A program made the position numbers and the translations under genes. DNA of 7,972 nt from Deltaproteobacteria bacterium (GTDB lineage Bacteria; Desulfobacterota; Anaeroferrophillalia; Anaeroferrophillales; Tharpellaceae): assembly GCA_013153415.1 (NCBI GenBank), contig JAADEO010000225.1, positions 1 to 7,972 of the forward strand, written 5' to 3'. Under the pieces are notes generated by a model. That model made no database searches and was not told where the DNA came from. It saw only the letters and a list, made by a program, of their open reading frames with translations. Positions 6,592 to 7,972 of this stretch are shown piece after piece. Each line of letters opens with the position of its first letter. The stretch's first letter is position 1.

Positions 6592-7377
6592 TTACTGGTT
6601 GTCGCATCCGTTCTGCTTGCTGTTATGGGCCGAGCCCATGACCCGAACGATGAAATTCCTGACAAAGGGATCACGGCTGCGTTGCAGCTCGGCCGGTGTC
6701 ATACAGGCTCGGACCCGACCCTCGTGCAGAATTGCGATGTGGTCTGCCAGGTTGAAAATTTTGGGAATATCGTGACTGACGATGATACTCGTGTAACCCA
6801 GTTTCTTCTGGGTGGCGAAAAAAAGCTTATAGACATCGTGACTTTTAACCGGATCCAGCCCGGTAGTCGGCTCATCGAAAAGCAGAATATCCGGTTCCAG
6901 CTGCAAAGCCCTTGCCAAACCGACCCTTTTCTGCATTCCTCCGCTCAACTGGGCTGGAAATTTTTCAGCGCTGCCCTCGAGATCCATCATCTCCAGAGCC
7001 CGCTTGACCTTGGCCGCCACCTCTTTTTCCGGCAGCCGGCTACGCTCCCGCAACGGCAGAGCGATATTGTCGAACACGGTCATGGAATCGAACAGGGCGA
7101 CCCCCTGGAAAAGAACTCCGAAACGGGTCCGGGCCTGCTTCAAAGCCGAACCCTTGAGGCGACTGATGTTCTCTCCCTCGACCAGAACCTCGCCCCGGTC
7201 AGGGCGGACCAGACCCAGAATATGCTTCAAGAGAACGCTTTTCCCCTGGCCGCTCTCACCGCAGATAACCGTGGTCGCCCCCCGGACGATGTCGAGATCG
7301 ACTCCCCGTAGAACCTTCTGGGAACCGAAACTCTTATGAATATCTTTGAGTTGAATACAGAAATCGGATTGCGTCAT
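6592..7377 (-). CDS. mlaF: MlaF family ABC transporter ATPase
   Basis: A cytoplasmic ATPase that powers the MlaFED lipid transporter. It has 261 residues and all ABC motifs are intact. Walker A is GESGQGKS (40-47), the Q-loop Gln is at 91 in VLFQGVALFDSMTVFDNIAL, and the signature is LSGGMQKR (144-151). Walker B is ILLFDEPTTGLDP (164-176) and the switch His is at 202 in IVSHD. The 'GVLFQGVALFDSMTVFDN' stretch is typical of the MlaF/Ttg2A subgroup. The C-terminal ~20 residues (VRVMGSAHNSKQNGCDNQ) extend past the nucleotide-binding domain. In E. coli the MlaF C-terminal extension contacts the partner MlaF and MlaB, but whether it does so here is unknown. Start ATG 7377 has AGGGA 5 bases upstream, overlapping the mlaE stop region; the gap to mlaE is 8 bp. 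Confidence 0.96.
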   Translation of the reverse strand: MTQSDFCIQLKDIHKSFGSQKVLRGVDLDIVRGATTVICGESGQGKSVLLKHILGLVRPDRGEVLVEGENISRLKGSALKQARTRFGVLFQGVALFDSMTVFDNIALPLRERSRLPEKEVAAKVKRALEMMDLEGSAEKFPAQLSGGMQKRVGLARALQLEPDILLFDEPTTGLDPVKSHDVYKLFFATQKKLGYTSIIVSHDIPKIFNLADHIAILHEGRVRACMTPAELQRSRDPFVRNFIVRVMGSAHNSKQNGCDNQ

Positions 7378-7382
7378 CAGGT

Positions 7383-7387
7383 TCCCT
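7383..7387 (-). promoter_or_regulatory. Ribosome binding site of mlaF
   Basis: AGGGA on the minus strand, about 5 bases before the ATG at 7377 and overlapping the TAG stop of mlaE, which implies coupled translation of permease and ATPase. Confidence 0.65.
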
Positions 7388-7972
7388 AGAGCATGAATGA
7401 GGTAATAACGTAATCCGCCACCAGAACCGCCACTGACGAAACCACGACCGCCGAGGTCGTCGCCCGGCTCACGCCTTCAGCCCCGAAACCCCAGGGTCTG
7501 CGGTTGACCCAGAAACCGTGCTCGGCACAGATCCAGACCAGGAGGAACGCGAAACAGATAGACTTGACAAAACACATCTGCAGGTCGACGACTGTCACTC
7601 CGGCCCGCATACTGGCCATATAGGCCCCGGCGTTGCCATGCAGCAGAACCACGCCAACCATGTAGCCGCCAAAAATGCCGACCAGGTTGAAGACTGCGGT
7701 GAGCATGGGAATCGAAATCAGGCCGGCCAGCAGTTTAGGCGCCACCAGAAAACGGTAAGGATTTATCGCCATGCAATCGAGGGCGTCGATCTGCTCGGAA
7801 ATCCGCATGATCCCGAGTTCAGCGCACATCGCCGAACCGGTCCGCCCGATAACCATCAGGGCGGTCAGCACCGGACCCAGTTCCCGGACCAGGCTCAAAG
7901 CCACGGCAGCTCCGAGGGCGCTGGCGGAACCGTACTTGCTCAAGGTATAATACCCTTGCAAGCCCAGTACCA
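7386..7972 (-). CDS. mlaE: MlaE family ABC transporter permease, 5'-truncated
   Basis: The integral inner-membrane permease of the Mla lipid transporter. The last 194 residues are visible; the N-terminal part lies beyond the right edge, since the frame is open to the window end (VLGLQGYYTLSKYG...). The TTG at 7961 is an internal Leu codon, not a start. The family signature is excellent: LVRELGPVLTALMVIGRTGS, followed by AELGIMRISEQIDALDCMAI and NPYRFLVAPKLLAG. Several hydrophobic membrane helices follow (SIPMLTAVFNLVGIFGGYMV, FVKSICFAFLLVWICAEHGF), and a final helix ends at VADYVITSFML. It is the first gene of the operon within the window. Whether a STAS domain (MlaB-like) is fused to its missing N-terminus, as in some MlaE homologues, cannot be seen here. 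Confidence 0.95.
   Translation of the reverse strand, partial: VLGLQGYYTLSKYGSASALGAAVALSLVRELGPVLTALMVIGRTGSAMCAELGIMRISEQIDALDCMAINPYRFLVAPKLLAGLISIPMLTAVFNLVGIFGGYMVGVVLLHGNAGAYMASMRAGVTVVDLQMCFVKSICFAFLLVWICAEHGFWVNRRPWGFGAEGVSRATTSAVVVSSVAVLVADYVITSFML

Noticed and set aside
6508..7311. Plus-strand open frame (267 codons) antisense to mlaF
   Set aside because: mlaF has all ABC motifs on the minus strand; the antisense product is unlike any family I recognise.

Overview
The window looks like core chromosome from a Gram-negative (diderm) bacterium. Gene content and protein style suggest a Desulfuromonadota/deltaproteobacterial relative of Geobacter, Desulfuromonas or Pelobacter. That placement is inferred from recalled family resemblance, since no search could be run. 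I see no mobile element, CRISPR array, tRNA or rRNA. Coding density is near 100%, and the largest gap between genes is 40 bp.

Left part (1-2265, + strand): the 3' end of a FAD-dependent protoporphyrinogen oxidase gene (heme biosynthesis). It is followed, through an overlapping TGATG stop/start, by a family-4-type (GT-B fold) glycosyltransferase.

Right part (2235-7972, - strand): a tightly packed lipid-transport operon that reads leftward from beyond the right edge. Its order is mlaE (5'-truncated) - mlaF - mlaD - mlaA - mlaC - a small cyclic-nucleotide-binding-fold protein - a large AsmA-like membrane-anchored protein. MlaE (permease), MlaF (ATPase) and MlaD (MCE-domain lipid binder) form the inner-membrane complex. 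MlaC is the periplasmic lipid shuttle and MlaA is the outer-membrane partner. All parts of a trans-envelope phospholipid pathway are therefore in one transcription unit, except a recognisable STAS protein (MlaB).

Two appended genes are the least ordinary part. One is a stand-alone cNMP-fold protein that lacks the usual phosphate-binding residues and sits where E. coli has mlaB. The other is an AsmA-like protein, a superfamily whose larger members (YhdP, TamB, YdbH) are linked to phospholipid movement toward the outer membrane. The operon may thus combine Mla transport with a second lipid-transfer or envelope-homeostasis factor.

The two gene blocks converge and their coding ends overlap by 31 bp, with no obvious intrinsic terminator between them. 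The promoters of both transcription units lie outside the window.
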